Below, piece by piece: positions 46,801 through 61,800 of a stretch of DNA of 64,000 nt (the stretch's first letter is position 1; each line of letters opens with the position of its first letter). The translations under genes and the position numbers were made by a program. The DNA is from Arcuatula senhousia (lineage: Eukaryota; Mollusca; Bivalvia; Mytilida; Mytilidae). Location of the stretch: contig OZ020307.1 in assembly GCA_963971305.1 (NCBI GenBank), forward strand, positions 9,251,501 through 9,315,500. Direction: 5' to 3'. The notes below the pieces were generated by a model. The model was not told the DNA's origin and did no database searches. It saw only the letters and a program-made list of their open reading frames with translations.

Positions 46801-49800
46801 TTTTAATAGTCCTTCAAATTCTTTCTTCATAGTATGTATATGTAGAGTAAATGTAACTTAAACTTAGCTGACCAATACCTGACTTCCTTTTACAATTTCT
46901 ATACATGTACATCTTACTTAGCCTGTCTAATTTCATACTGAATAAATACTTTAGTCCTATAAAGGTTTGGTTTAGATAGGTTTCACCATAATGAATCAAT
47001 AAGATTAGATATTTAGAACCAAACATACCATGAATTAATAAGACAAGGAAATATACTCAGAACCGAACATACCTCATTTTTCAAGACCATGTCATTGTTG
47101 GTATTTAACTTAAATGATTTTGTCTTAGACTCTTCCTTTTCCATACCTGAAGAATAACACATTAAAAACTGGAATTAATTCCTCAATAGAGAAAAAAATA
47201 CTCCAAAATTCCTAAAGTTTTTGTCTTGTGAAAACTCATGGCCTAGCTGAACTTATAAATTATTGAATTACAGTATGTATTAAGCCTTTTTAAGTGGCAG
47301 AGCTACAGAGAATGCTAGTTCATGCATGCGTTTTACTGTCATGTTAAAATAGTATGGATGACATAGACCTATAAATCTGATATTAACTTTTAGGAAACCT
47401 CTGTGGATTTGAAAGAATCCAAGATAACATCTCATTGTTACAAAATTATACTTTGTACCAATAAGAGTCAATTTCCGTTATTTATTAAACACTGGAGATG
47501 GCAGAGTAACAATGAAGACCACTTTAATTATTTTTGTCATGATTAAAGTTATAGAATGTATGAATAGGTCTTTAAAAGAGTAGTTTGTAAAATTACCTCT
47601 CATGGTGACGAAGTATGTATTAAATCCTAGTGGTGGCAGTGTTACAGGGAAGACCAGATCATTCTTTGCCAGGGAACCAACTCTCTCTGGTATCCTCTTT
47701 GTGTTATTACATATTGGTACAATCTATAAAGTTACATATTTCTATATTACTGAAAATTATTAAATTTCAATATTTAATCATAAAGTTTTAAAATATTTCT
47801 ACTTCACTGTTTCATAGGGTCAAAGTGAGTTTGCATTTAAACATTTATGTAGTCTTCAATGATGTATCATAATTTAAACATTTATGTAGTCTTCAATGAT
47901 GTATCATACATGTATACACTTATCCAATTAATGATAAAAAAAGTTTTTGTTACCTCTATTGGCTGTATTTTAGTACCTGAGCTTCTATATTTTCTCCTGA
48001 TGGTCCTACCACTGTGAAGGCTTTACCAACCACAGGAAGTCTGAGCCAGTGAGAGATGGATCGTCCTAGTGGGTTGTAAACTGTTACTGTAAACTAAAAA
48101 ATATTGCAAACAAATACGTTTAGTAGAGAGGGTCATTTAAAGAGGTTTAATATCAGAAGTAATACTGTGGTTTCATTATTATTCGTGGGGTATCAATTTT
48201 CGTGGTTTTCGTGGATGGCCTTTACCCACGAAAAGGACATTTCAAAGTGATCTGTATGCTGCAGTCTTAAAAACCACAAATTTAAGAATCTACGAACAGA
48301 TCTTTAACATGTTTAATACTCAAACCACGAAAATGGGTACCCATGAAAATAAATGAATCCACAGTATAAAAAAATGCATAACTCAAAGAGAAAATTTTTG
48401 CAGAAAATAGTTATTTACAAATTCACAATAATAATTAGCATAGAAAATAAAGTGCAGTTAAAAAATTTAGAACAGAAGTACCTGCCTATAATTACTGTCT
48501 TCAATCTACTAAACCATAAAATGTAAACATAATAATTTTTGCGTGGGGGTTATTTTGATATAAGTTTGTTTTAAATATTTAATTGGAGACCTCAAAATAT
48601 ATTTTTCTAACATTGTAGAAAACAAGTAAATATGAAAGCATAAATTAATTCCCTAAACAAAAGATTGATCTTACAAAATATCACCCTGTTAAAATGTCCT
48701 GAATTTCCGATCCTATCTACCTGTTTAAATTTCTCAGTAACCTCACAAACACTGATATTGAGAAGGTTACAATACTTCTGATCTGGAGGTGATACTTTAG
48801 TCTTCATATACAACTTCTTCAGAGCATCGTTCACTACTTTCTGAAAGTATATGTCTACAGATTTAAATAATCATACAAAATTAGCCGAGTTAACTATATC
48901 ATGCAGTTAAAGGAACACCTTTTATAAGGGTATCATATGGCTTAACATAGGTAATAAGGACTTCCAGATTATAGATGGTTAACATAACTAATTGAATATG
49001 ACAATTGTAATTTGTATTAGTATGCAACTGGAAGGTTTCTGATATTAGTACTTTCAAATAAAGGTAATAACAAAACTACCAAACTAAAATGATCAATCTC
49101 ACAGTCCAGAGAAAACGACAAAAACGAATCAGTCATACCGGAGAATTGGTGGATCGCAATGGTCCTGACTTGGTACAGGCATTTCAAACGAAATGGTGGG
49201 TTAAACCAGGTTTTATGGCGCCAAACCTCCCTCTTCTATTGCGATCTTAGGATCCGGTAATGACCATAGAACACAACATAGTTGTGAGACACAAAAGGGA
49301 GGCTTTGTACAAAGCTCTATGACAAACGTGATGACTTCAACTTTCTCTTTCTGTGTAGCAACATTCCGTCCGCTCCAGCATATGGAGTTCATGTATTGCA
49401 ATTGATTCATTATTACAAAGCATGTGGGGAGTACAACGACTTCCTTGATAGAGCTACACGGCTGACAAGCAAATTGTTAACACAGGGGTTAACTGCTCCC
49501 AGGTTGTTGTCATCACTCAAGAAATATTACGGAAGACATCATGTGCTTGTATACATAAACGGGATTTCTATCTCTCAGATGAGCACAGATGTTGGTTTGA
49601 CATAGAGTTTTGTAATGTCATCCTTTCCGGATTTGACCAACACTAAATCGGTCTTTGGCAATGTGACGGGTGTGCTATAGCAAGCAGGAACTGCTTACTC
49701 TTCCAGAGCACCTGAGTTCACTCTCGCTTTGACTTGAGTTCACGTTGCTGAATGCGGTTTTGTTGTTATGTGTATGTGTTTTATGTTGTTGTGTGGTTTG

Positions 49801-52800
49801 TTTTGTTATGATGATTTTTTGTCTACCGGTTTTGTCCTTGTCTTCACGGTTTTATAGTATTGATAACCCCTTTGGTACACCTTTGCTTCTTGCACTAAAG
49901 TCATCATAAATTTTAATTGAAATTTTTCTATTGTTGACATTTTTTGTACAGATCTAGATAGTTCTCATTATATCGGACGAAGTCCAACTTAGTGTAGAAT
50001 ATAGGTCTCACATCGAGTGTATTAATGCTGCAAACCGGAAGTAGCATTTTGTAAATCAATCCCAGAATCCCCTGAAGGCCAGCTTCATCTGTGTTTTCGC
50101 ATTTAAAACTTAAAAGAAATTATCGCCAAAACATAATTTCTAAACCATTTAAATTTTCAAACGATTTTTTTCAAGTTTTTATGTGCATTAACTTTGCTCG
50201 TCAGTGACCTACAAAAAACACCATAACAACGGATTCCAATATGGCCATGTGTTTTCATGACAATAGACTAAAACATTACTAAATGACGTCACCTAAAACA
50301 ACATGATACCATGTCAACGTAATCAATATGGGAATGCATATGTTAACAGACGAACAATAATGCACCATGATCATAAATAAGCTTTGCACTGATTTAGCTA
50401 ATATCAGCCTATGACATAACAAAATTTAAAAAATAGGAACAGGGTTCCCACTATTTTTTGGACACAAAATTCAAGGGTTTTTCAAGGACTTTTCAAGGGA
50501 ATTGAGGACATTTTCAAGGATTAAAATAGTCTGCAAAACTTTTTAAAATCCAATATTTTTTGGCCTTTTTTTATTAAATGGTCAACAAATCTGCATACTG
50601 TGGTTCATTATTATTCGTGGGGTATCAATTTTCGTGTTTTTCGTGGGTGGCGTTGACCCACGAAATTTGATATCCCACGAAAAGAATATTTAACATTGAT
50701 CTGTATGTTGCAGACTCCAGAACCACAATTTAAGAATCCACGAACTGATCCCTTTTCATCAAACCAAGAAAATTGAGACCCACGAAAATAAATGAATCCA
50801 CAGTATTACAAAATTCCAGGGTTTGTCAAGGATATTTGATCAAATTCAAGGATTTTTCCAGGTTTTTTAACATTGAAATGAAATTCAAGGACTTTTCCAG
50901 GATGGCGTGGGAACCCTGTAGAAATAAAGGGTCCTACCTCACATGCTTAGATGTATCCTCTTCCATCCTGCAGGATATCCTCAAAACTTCATGCCGTATT
51001 TTCCGCCAGGTTTCTAAATCAATCTCCTGATGTCAATTAGAAGAATTAAATACTGACACCGAAAATCTTCAAATCTGGCTGAATGAATTTTGACAATTTG
51101 TTTGTTGTCTACTGAAGCGCAAAATTCTCTGACAGGGAAATGACGTCATGAAGAAGTTAATTTTTCCCGGCTTAGTCTTGTCCACAAATATTTGGACGAT
51201 ATTTGCACAAATTAATTTTAAGTTTGCATAATTATTGATCCAAGGTAAATTTTAACAAGAATGCAAATGCCATGGTTTTCCGGGGTGATTAAAATCTTAG
51301 ACTAAAAGAAAAGAAGGGGCTTTTAATCATTGACATTTTTCAATTTTTTATTTTTATTATTTTTTTATTATTTTTGACTTTGTCCGATTTTAGGCTAAAG
51401 CCTACGCCATATTAATAATTTCAAAATGCATTATTGCTGTAGATTCTATTTTACCTGACATTCCATTATTCCCTCTCCTAGTCTTTCAGCGTAGTCATAA
51501 GCTACTTCCTGTTTCTCTGTGCCTCTGAAGGAGGAGGACAATAACTATACTAAAGTTCCTTGCATTAGACATGTGTGTGAAAACCCTAATTTTTCAAACC
51601 CTTATTTCCTTGATTTCTCTTCCTATATTCTAATTATGACTTGAGTTTGCGTTGTTGATTTTCGTTCGGTTCATTTTGTGTTTTCTGTTTCTTCATGCTG
51701 TTTTTGTTTGTGTCTACTGGTTTTGTCGTTGCCCTTCAGACTTTTGACACTCGAATGCCCCATTGGTGCCTCTTTGCTTCCTTCTAAACTATTATAGAAT
51801 ATCTCTGTCAGTGTTTAGAAGCTGAAGATGTATAAAACATTTACTGTACTTAAAATATTATTCCCATTCAAAACAAAGGTATCCAAGAAGTTAAAATTGC
51901 AAACACAAATTTAACCACCAGTCAGAAGTTAAATTACAACATTAGTTTTTCTTTTTCTTGTCATATCAGATTTAAGATATATTCTCTAAAATTTCAGGAG
52001 AAAACAGAAAATTTCTTAAATATATTCTCAACCAATTTATAGTACAAAATTATCATATGAAACTAACTGTATACACATACATGTTTTTAGAAAAACTTAC
52101 GATACAGCATCATGATGTTGAGCTACGCCCATGGCTTCTCCTGAAACAGAAAACTTACACATGTACATGTATTGAGCCTGAAAATATCTGAAGTTAAGGA
52201 TGTTCGCTACTATTATTGAAAATAAATAGGTTTCAAATTTGATGCCTTAAATGAAAAGATGTTAGTAAAAGGTATAAAATAAGCATAAAAATTGATAGGT
52301 TCGTGACCTCGTTTTCAAGATAATTGACGTCAAAGTTTTGGCGGGAAAAGGTTTTCTCTGACTTTTTCATAGGTTTAGCATTAGCATGATTTCACTGTTA
52401 AAACCCATGACAGAATAAATAGGATTTGATAAAACTTTGTCTATAACCTCTTTATGACATGTTAAAGACATTAATAACAAGAAAATAGGGGGTTCGTGGG
52501 CAAAAATTTTAACCCTATTTTGATGGTTAAATCCAGAGGATTCCGAAAAAATGACAGAAATACCAAAACAAGACCAGCGAGCATCCTTAAAATAGTAGTG
52601 TAAATAAGATAACAGATGAAAGTTTTTCATTCTGACCTCCACACAATGGGTTTTATAACTACATAAGTGTTCTAGTAATTCTAAATGGTACTTAATGAAG
52701 AAAAGGTAGCACCTTTCATCATTAACAAGACAGGTCTTTAACCAGACCAACATTGATGTGTAAATCTAACGTCAAATTTTAAGACATTCTGGTAACATTT

Positions 52801-55800
52801 TGATTTCTTTTGAAGTCTTTAAAGTTCTAAGATTACTTTTTAATAAATCTTATTTGTAGTGCCAAACAAGAAGAAAACATTTGAAGATGCAGTTCATTCT
52901 TTGTTTTGCTTTTCCAAAAACTTACGCAGGACCTGTAGATGTACAGTACTGTTGTCTGTGTCCTCTAGCTGGGCCAGTCCATCCAGTTGTTTACATACCT
53001 ACAAATAGAAGTAACAATATATTCAGAACTTGTTAATAGCTTGAAAAATAGTAAAAGAAAAGTTTAAGAATGGTTTTCAAAATAATGAAATGCACATATC
53101 ATGTATTACTATATATTTGTATTTTTGTTTTGCTTTTTATCAAAAGTACATTGACTTACTGTAAATGTAGTAATTTTCGCGATGTTCTAATTTTTGCTAT
53201 TTTCACAGTTGCCAAAAGACAGCGAAAATAAGTACCCGCGAATATTTGATAAAAATTGTAAATGTATGCATGAAATCAAATACATGTACTTGTATATCGT
53301 TGACCATTGAGCATGGTATAAAATGAAAATGATTATAATTAATAAATAAAGCATAACTAGTTATTCACATAATGAAAAGAAAGATAAATATCTTGGTGTT
53401 ACCAAAAATTGGTAGAAAAACTTTATTAGATTGAAAAACAAGGATTAAACACTTCACACACAATTAACTAGTCATTAAACACTTAACCCGTTAATTGGTC
53501 AAGAGATTGTATATGTCAACAAGTGAGAAATTGTGAGCTTGGGCTGACAGTTAATTACAGCAATTTTTTTATTACTGCTTGGGCGATTTCAGTCTTTGAC
53601 CACCTTCTTATTAAAAATGTAAATAAATATGATACTAATAATCATAAGCTGCACCTAAAAACCGTGAAAATTGATATCCGCAAATATGTCCTATTTCAAG
53701 AAACGGTGAAAATTAATACGTTTACAGTAAATATTTCTTACTTTTTTTACTTTAAGATGCAAATGCAGAAACTGCTATATTTATACTATATCATGCATAC
53801 TAGAAATTCTTTACCAATTTCAAGTGGATCGGCTCTTTTTATTTACCTGTAAAAAGTTATTAGTTTTCCTAACCATCCCTTTCAATGTTGGTCTACTTGT
53901 AAAATATCCCGTCCAGAAACTATGAGGTCTATGTGCATAGGGGAAGAAATCATCCTGTTTGGTCGGCCATGTTTGTCCTGCCTGGTTCAGACTTTGTAAG
54001 TAACAAGATGGTGTCGAATAAAACATGTTCACTTTGCTTCCATTCTTTTGCTGTTAAAATAAATGATGGAAATAATCTTAGAATCTTACTCTATTTAGCA
54101 TACTCTGCCAATACAGTTACTTGTCAAAAGAGTATCCTACAATTGACAGTGAAGTGCAAGTTTCACTCTGATTTGATGCTTTTCATACCACAAACTTTGC
54201 CAGTTCTTACTTTCAACATGAAGACTTAGTGTGGTCATATATACAAAACCTATTTGCAAAACAAAGTTTTTCACATTCATTCCTTTCATCTGTCACATTC
54301 ATGGTCAGTATAACCATGATAACAGACAAGATTCTTTCTCAATGGAATTTTTTTTCGAGTATGTTTTGTATAGGAATTAGATTTATTCTAAATGGAAAAT
54401 TATAAAACTGAATGTGGTACACAACTGTAAAGACATGAATGATGCAAAAAGGCAAAGAACTTCCCAAGCTACACCTGATTAGAGATTTCTAGTGAATGCA
54501 TAAGGTTGAAAAAAGGTACTACCATTCTAGTGGACACAATTCCATCTTTGAAACTCATACTTTTTCTCATACCCTACAGAGAATGCAAACTAAACCCCAT
54601 CTTACCAGTTCATTGACATAGTGTATAAGCTTGTCCATGTTTTTGTACCAAGTATTGGCATTCTGGTAGTTAAAGTCACTCCCCATGGTAAATATAATGT
54701 TATTAGTACTGTAATGTGAGGCCTGAAATACAAAGATATAGATAAGAATACATAAAATACATGATTTTATTCTTCCAATTATTTTTAACTCCGAATCTAT
54801 AAAAGTGATGATCATCACTTGAAATGGGTTCACTAACAAAAAAATTAGACTTTAGTTTGAGTATTAATCACCATCAGCATATTTTTTTTTAAAATCTATA
54901 GAAATATAGATGCCTTTAATAAATGAAGAATATAATGTTTATAGAACTATAAATGTCCTAGAGACAAATACCCAGCCAGAAATACTATATCTGATAAATT
55001 CATTCAACCATCAAAGGAAATCTAAGATTCTTTGTTTGCTGAAGCTTTCAACACAACATTGAATAAGACATCCTAAAAATCTTAATATTTACCTGTAGTT
55101 GAGCATATCTTATGATCTCCTGTACTTTTCTATCCTTGCTATAATATTTACCTGTAGTTGAGCATATCTGATGACCTCCTGAACTTTTCTATCCGTGCTA
55201 TAATATTTACCTGTAGTTGAGCATATCTGATGATCTCCTGATCTTTCCTATCTGTGCTATATTATTTACCTGTAGTTGAGCATATCTGATGACCTCCTGA
55301 ACTTTTCTATCCTTGCTATAATATTTACCTGTAGTTGAGCATATCTGATGACCTCCTGAACTTTCCTATCCTTGTCATAATATTTACCTGTAGTTGAGCA
55401 TATCTGATGACCTCCTGAACTTTTCTATCCTTGCGATAATATTTACCTGTAGTTGAGCATATATTGTGATCTCCTGAACTTTTCTATCCGTGCTATATAA
55501 TTTACCTGTAGTTGAGCATATCTGATGATCTCCTGAACTTTTCCATCTGTGCTATAATATTTTCCTATAGTTGAGCATATCTGATGACCTCCTGAACTTT
55601 TCTATCTGTGCTATAATATTTACCTTTAGTTGAGCATATCTGATGATCTCCTGAACTTTTCTATCTGTGCTATAATATTTACCTGTAGTTGAGCATATCT
55701 GATGACCTCCTGAACTTTTCTATCCTTTTTATAATATTTACCTGTAGTTGAGCATATCTGATGACCTCCTGAACTTTTCTATCCTTGCTATAATATTTAC

Positions 55801-58800
55801 CTGTAGTTGAGCATATCTGATGATCTCCTGAACTTTTCTATCCTTGCTATAATATTTACCTGTAGTTGAGCATATCTGATGATCTCCTGAAATTTTCTAT
55901 CTTTGTTATAATATTTACCTGTAGTTGAGCATATCTGATGATCTCCTGAACTTTTCTATCCTTGCTATAATATTTACCTGTAGTTGAGCATATCTGATGA
56001 CCTCCTGAACTTTTCTATCCTTGCTATAATATTTACCTGTAGTTGTGCATATCTGATGACCTCCTGAACTTTTCTATCTGTGCTATAATATTTACCTGTA
56101 GTTGAGCATATCTGATGATCTCCTGAACTTTTCTATCTGTGCTATAATATTTACCTGTAGTTGAGCATATCTGATGATCTCTTGAACTTTTTTATCTGAG
56201 ATATAATATTTACCTGTAGTTGAGCATATCTGATGATCTCCTGATCTTTCCTATCTGTGCTATAATATTTACCTGTAGTTGAGCATATCTGATGACCTCC
56301 TGAACTTTTCTATCCTTGCTATAATATTTACCTGTAGTTGAGCATATCTGATGATCTCCTGATCTTTCCTATCTGTACTATGATATTTACCTGTAGTTGA
56401 GCATATCTGATGATCTTCTGAACTTTTCTATCTGTGCTATAATATTTACCTGTAGTTAAGCATATCTGATAATCTCCTGATCTTTCCTATCTGTGCTATA
56501 TTATTTACCAGTAGTTAAGCATATCTGATGATCTCCTGAACTTTTCTATCCTTGTTATAATATTTACCTGTAGTTGAGCATATCTGATGATCTCCTGAAC
56601 TTTTCTATCTGAGATATAATATTTACCTGTAGTTGAGCATATCTGATGATCTCCTGATCTTTCCTATCTGTGATATATTATTTACCTGTAGTTGAGCATA
56701 TCTGATGATCTCCTGAACTTTTCTATCCTTGTTATAATATTTACCTGTAGTTGAGCATATCTCATGATCTCCTGAACTTTCCTATCTGTGCTATAATATT
56801 TACCTGTAGTTGAGCATATCTGATGATCTCCTGATCTTTCCGATCTGTGCTATAATATTTACCTGTAGTTGAGCATATCTGATGATCTCCTGAAATTTTC
56901 TATCTTTGCTATAATATTTACCTGTAGTTAAGCATATCTGATGATCTCCTGAACTTTTCTATCTGAGATATAATATTTACCTGTAGTTGAGCATATCTGA
57001 TGATCTCCTGATCTTTCCTATCTGTGCTATAATATTTACCTGTAGTTGAGCATATCTGATGATCTCCTGAACTTTTCTATCTGTGCTATAATATTTACCT
57101 GTAGTTAAGCATATCTGATGATCTCCTGATCTTTCCTATCTGTGCTATATTATTTACCTGTAGTTAAGCATATCTGATGATCTCCTGAACTTTTCTATCC
57201 TTGTTATAATATTTACCTGTAGTTGAGCATATCTGATGATCTCCTGAACTTTTCTATCTGAGATATAATATTTACCTGTAGTTGAGCATATCTGATGATC
57301 TCCTGATCTTTCCTATCTGTGCTATATTATTTACCTGTAGTTGAGCATATCTGATGATCTCCTGAAATTTTCTATCTTTGCTATATTATTTACCTGTAGT
57401 TAAGCATATCTGATGATCTCCTGAACTTTTCTATCCTTGTTATAATATTTACCTGTAGTTGAGCATATCTGATGATCTCCTGATCTTTCCTATCTGTGCT
57501 ATATTATTTACCTGTAGTTGAGCATATCTGATGATCTCCTGAACTTTTCTATCCTTGTTATAATATTCACCTGTAGTTGAGCATATCTGATGACCTCCTG
57601 AACTTTTCTATCTTTGCTATAATATTTACCTGTAGTTGAGCATATCTGATGATCTCCTGAACTTTTCTATCTGAGATATAATATTTACCTGTAGTTGAGC
57701 ATATCTGATGATCTCCTGATCTTTCCTATCTGTGCTATATTATTTACCTGTAGTTGAGCATATCTGATGATCTCCTGAACTTTTCTATCCTTGTTATAAT
57801 ATTTACCTGTAGTTGAGCATATCTCATGATCTCCTGAACTTTCCTACCTTTGCTATAATATTTACCTGTAGTTGAGCATATCTGATGATCTCCTGAAATT
57901 TTCTATCTTTGCTATAATATTTACCTGTAGTTAAGCATATCTGATGATCTCCTGAACTTTTCTATCCTTGTTATAATATTTACCTGTAGTTGAGCATATC
58001 TCATGATCTCCTGAACTTTCCTACCTTTGCTATAATATTTACCTGTAGTTAAGCATATCTGATGATCTCCTGAACTTTTCTATCTGTGCTATATCATTTA
58101 CCTGTAGTTAAGCATATCTGATGATCTCCTGAACTTTTCTATCCTTGTTATAATATTCACCTGTAGTTGAGCATATCTGATGACCTCCTGAACTTTTCTA
58201 TCTTTGCTATAATATTTACCTGTAGTTGAGCATATCTGATGATCTCCTGAACTTTCCTATCTGAGATATAATATTTACCTGTAGTTGAGCATATCTGATG
58301 ATCTCCTGATCTTTCCTATCTGTGCTATATTATTTACCTGTAGTTGAGCATATCTGATGATCTCCTGAACTTTTCTATCCTTGTTATAATATTTACCTGT
58401 AGTTGAGCATATCTCATGATCTCCTGAACTTTTCTATCTGATATATAATATTTACCTGTAGTTGAGCATATCTGATGATCTCCTGATCTTTCCTATCTGT
58501 GCTATATTATTTACCTGTACATGTAGTTAAGCATATCTGATGATCTCCTGAACTTTTCTATCCTTGTTATAATATTTACCTGTAGTTGTGCATATCTGAT
58601 GATCTCCTGCACTTTTCTATCTGAGATATAATATTTACCTGTAGTTGAGCATATCTGATGATCTCCTGATCTTTCCTATCTGTGCTATATTATTTACCTG
58701 TAGTTGAGCATATCTGATGATCTCCTGAACTTTTCTATCCTTGTTATAATATTTACCTGTAGTTGAGCATATCTGATGATCTCCTGAACTTTTCTATCTG

Positions 58801-61800
58801 AGATATAATATTTACCTGTAGTTGAGCATATCTGATGATCTCCTGATCTTTCATATCTGTGCTATATTATTTACCTGTAGTTAAGCATATCTGATGATCT
58901 CCTGAACTTTTCTATCCTTGTTATAATATTTACCTGTAGTTGAGCATATCTGATGATCTCCTGAACTTTTCTATCTGAGATATAATATTTACCTGTAGTT
59001 GAGCATATCTGATGATCTCCTGATCTTTCCTATCTGTGCTATATTATTTACCTGTAGTTAAGCATATCTGATGATCTCCTGAACTTTTCTATCCTTGTTA
59101 TAATATTTACCTGTAGTTGAGCATATCTGATGATCTCCTGAACTTTTCTATCCTTGTTATAATATTTACCTGTAGTTGAGCATATCTGATGACCTCCTGA
59201 ACTTTTCTATCTTTGCTATAATATTAACCTGTAGTTGAGCATATCTGATGATCTCCTGAACTTTTCTATCTGAGATATAATATTTACCTGTAGTTGAGCA
59301 TATCTCATGATCTCCTGAACTTTCCTACCTTTGCTATAATATTTACCTGTAGTTGAGCATATCTGATGATCTCCTGAAATTTTCTATCTTTGCTATAATA
59401 TTTACCTGTAGTTAAGCATATCTGATGATCTCCTGAACTTTTCTATCCTTGTTATAATATTCACCTGTAGTTGAGCATATCTGATGACCTCCTGAACTTT
59501 TCTATCTTTGCTATAATATTTACCTGTAGTTGAGCATATCTGATGATCTCCTGAACTTTTCTATCTGAGATATAATATTTACCTGTAGTTGAGCATATCT
59601 GATGATCTCCTGAACTTTTCTATCTGAGATATAATATTTACCTGTAGTTGAGCATATCTGATGATCTCCTGATCTTTCCTATCTGTGCTATATTATTTAC
59701 CTGTAGTTGAGCATATCTGATGATCTCCTGAACTTTTCTATCCTTGTTATAATATTTACCTGTAGTTGAGCATATCTCATGATCTCCTGAACTTTTCTAT
59801 CTGAGATATAATATTTACCTGTAGTTGAGCATATCTGATGATCTCCTGAACTTTTCTATCTGTGCTATAATATTTACCTGTAGTTGAGCATATCTGATGA
59901 TCTCCTGAACTTTTCTATCTGAGATATAATATTTACCTGTAGTTGAGCATATCTGATGATCTCCTGATCTTTCCTATCTGTGCTATATTATTTACCTGTA
60001 GTTGAGCATATCTGATGATCTCCTGAACTTTTCTATCCTTGTTATAATATTTACCTGTAGTTGAGCATATCTGATGATCTCCTGAACTTTTCCATCTGTG
60101 CTATATTATTTACCTGTAGTTGAGCATATCTGATGACCTCCTGAACTTTTCTATCCTTGCTATAATATTTACCTGTAGTTGAGCATATCTGATGATCTCC
60201 TGAACTTTTCTATCTGTGCTATAATATTTACCTGTAGTTGAGCATATCTGATGATCTCCTGAACTTTTCTATCTGTGCTATAATATTTACCTGTAGTTGA
60301 GCATATCTGATGACCTCCTGAACTTTTCTATCCTTGTTATAGTATTTACCTGTATTTGAGCATATCTGATGACCTCCTGAACTTTTCTATCCTTGTTTTA
60401 ATATTTACCTGTAGTTGAGCATATCTGATGATCTCCTGAACTTTTCTATCTGTGCTATATTATTTACCTGTAGTTGAGCATATCTGATGATCTCCTGAAC
60501 TTTTCTATCCTTGCTATAATATTTACCTGTAGTTGAGCATATCTGATGATCTCCTGAAATTTTCTATCTTTGCTATAATATTTAGCTGTAGTTGAGCATA
60601 TCTGATGACCTCCTGAACTTTTCTATCTGTGCTATAATATTTACCTGTAGTTAAGCATATCTGATGATCTCCTGAACTTTTCTATCCTTGCTATAATATT
60701 TACCTGTAGTTGAGCATATCTGATGATCTCCTGAACTTTTCTATCTTTGCTATAATATTTACCTGTTGTTAAGCATATCTGATGATCTCCTGAACTTTTC
60801 TATCTGTGCTATAATTTTTACCTGTAGTTGAGCATATCTGATGATCTCCTGAACTTTTCTATCCTTGTTATAACCATGAAGTCTATCATCATCCTAAAGT
60901 TCAAAGTACAGTAAAAAAAATGTAAAAAATTTATAAGACTTTATAAGAAAGTAAAATAAAAATATTTTTTTATTTGGTGTTGCAAAACCTCGTTTAATTC
61001 ACCATTTACATTAAAATGCATTCACCTAATGCATCTCTATTAAAGGTACAATGTATAGCAACAAAAATCATTATCCAGTCCCTTACCTCAGGGCTGTTCC
61101 AGCAAAACATACATGGGACCAGGGGAAGGCACTTTTTCTACAGGGGTACCACCCATAGAAGCAAATTATTAAACTTTCCTTATTTTCTTTGCACTCAATG
61201 CAAGTTTCTAACACCCAACCATACCAGCAAATTAAATTGCCTTCCCCCCGTCCCATGTATGTTTTGCTGGAACAGCCCTCAGCCAGGCCATTTGTGTTGC
61301 TATAAAATTGAAAACATTCTTGCATTTTTGAAAAGTAAAACTTTTACATACATGTAGGTGCTATGTTTGTCCATCTGGTTATTCAAGTTCTGTATTTTAC
61401 TTATAAAGTGGGGACATTTTTGCAGATATTTTCTTAATAAAAGGAAAATGACTAGAACAAGAACATGAAAATATCTCTGACTACAGAAAACATGGCATGT
61501 CCCCTTTTTTTTAAATATTACCACAGGAAATATAGAATTCTAAAACAATATTTTAACTTACCATTATTGGATCATCAGTGCAGCCTATGTCAAAGCAGAA
61601 GCCAGGAGGTGGACCATACCCATTATAAAGTACACCAGTGAAGAGATCAGCCTTAGACCCTGAAGTGGTGAAGTACAGGTATCTTCATCAAAATTTTTGA
61701 TTATTTATTTTGCATACTGCGTCAATTATAGCATAAACAAGCATGTATCCTATGACAATGATAGTTAACTGAGCCCATATTTGTTGGAATTATATTAATT

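Noticed and set aside
53820..54032. Independent 70-codon gene
   Set aside because: It is exon F of alpha-mannosidase read past its donor.
55092..60866. CRISPR-like array
   Set aside because: The 59-bp units are contiguous with no unique spacers and match the end of an alpha-mannosidase exon; the genome is animal.
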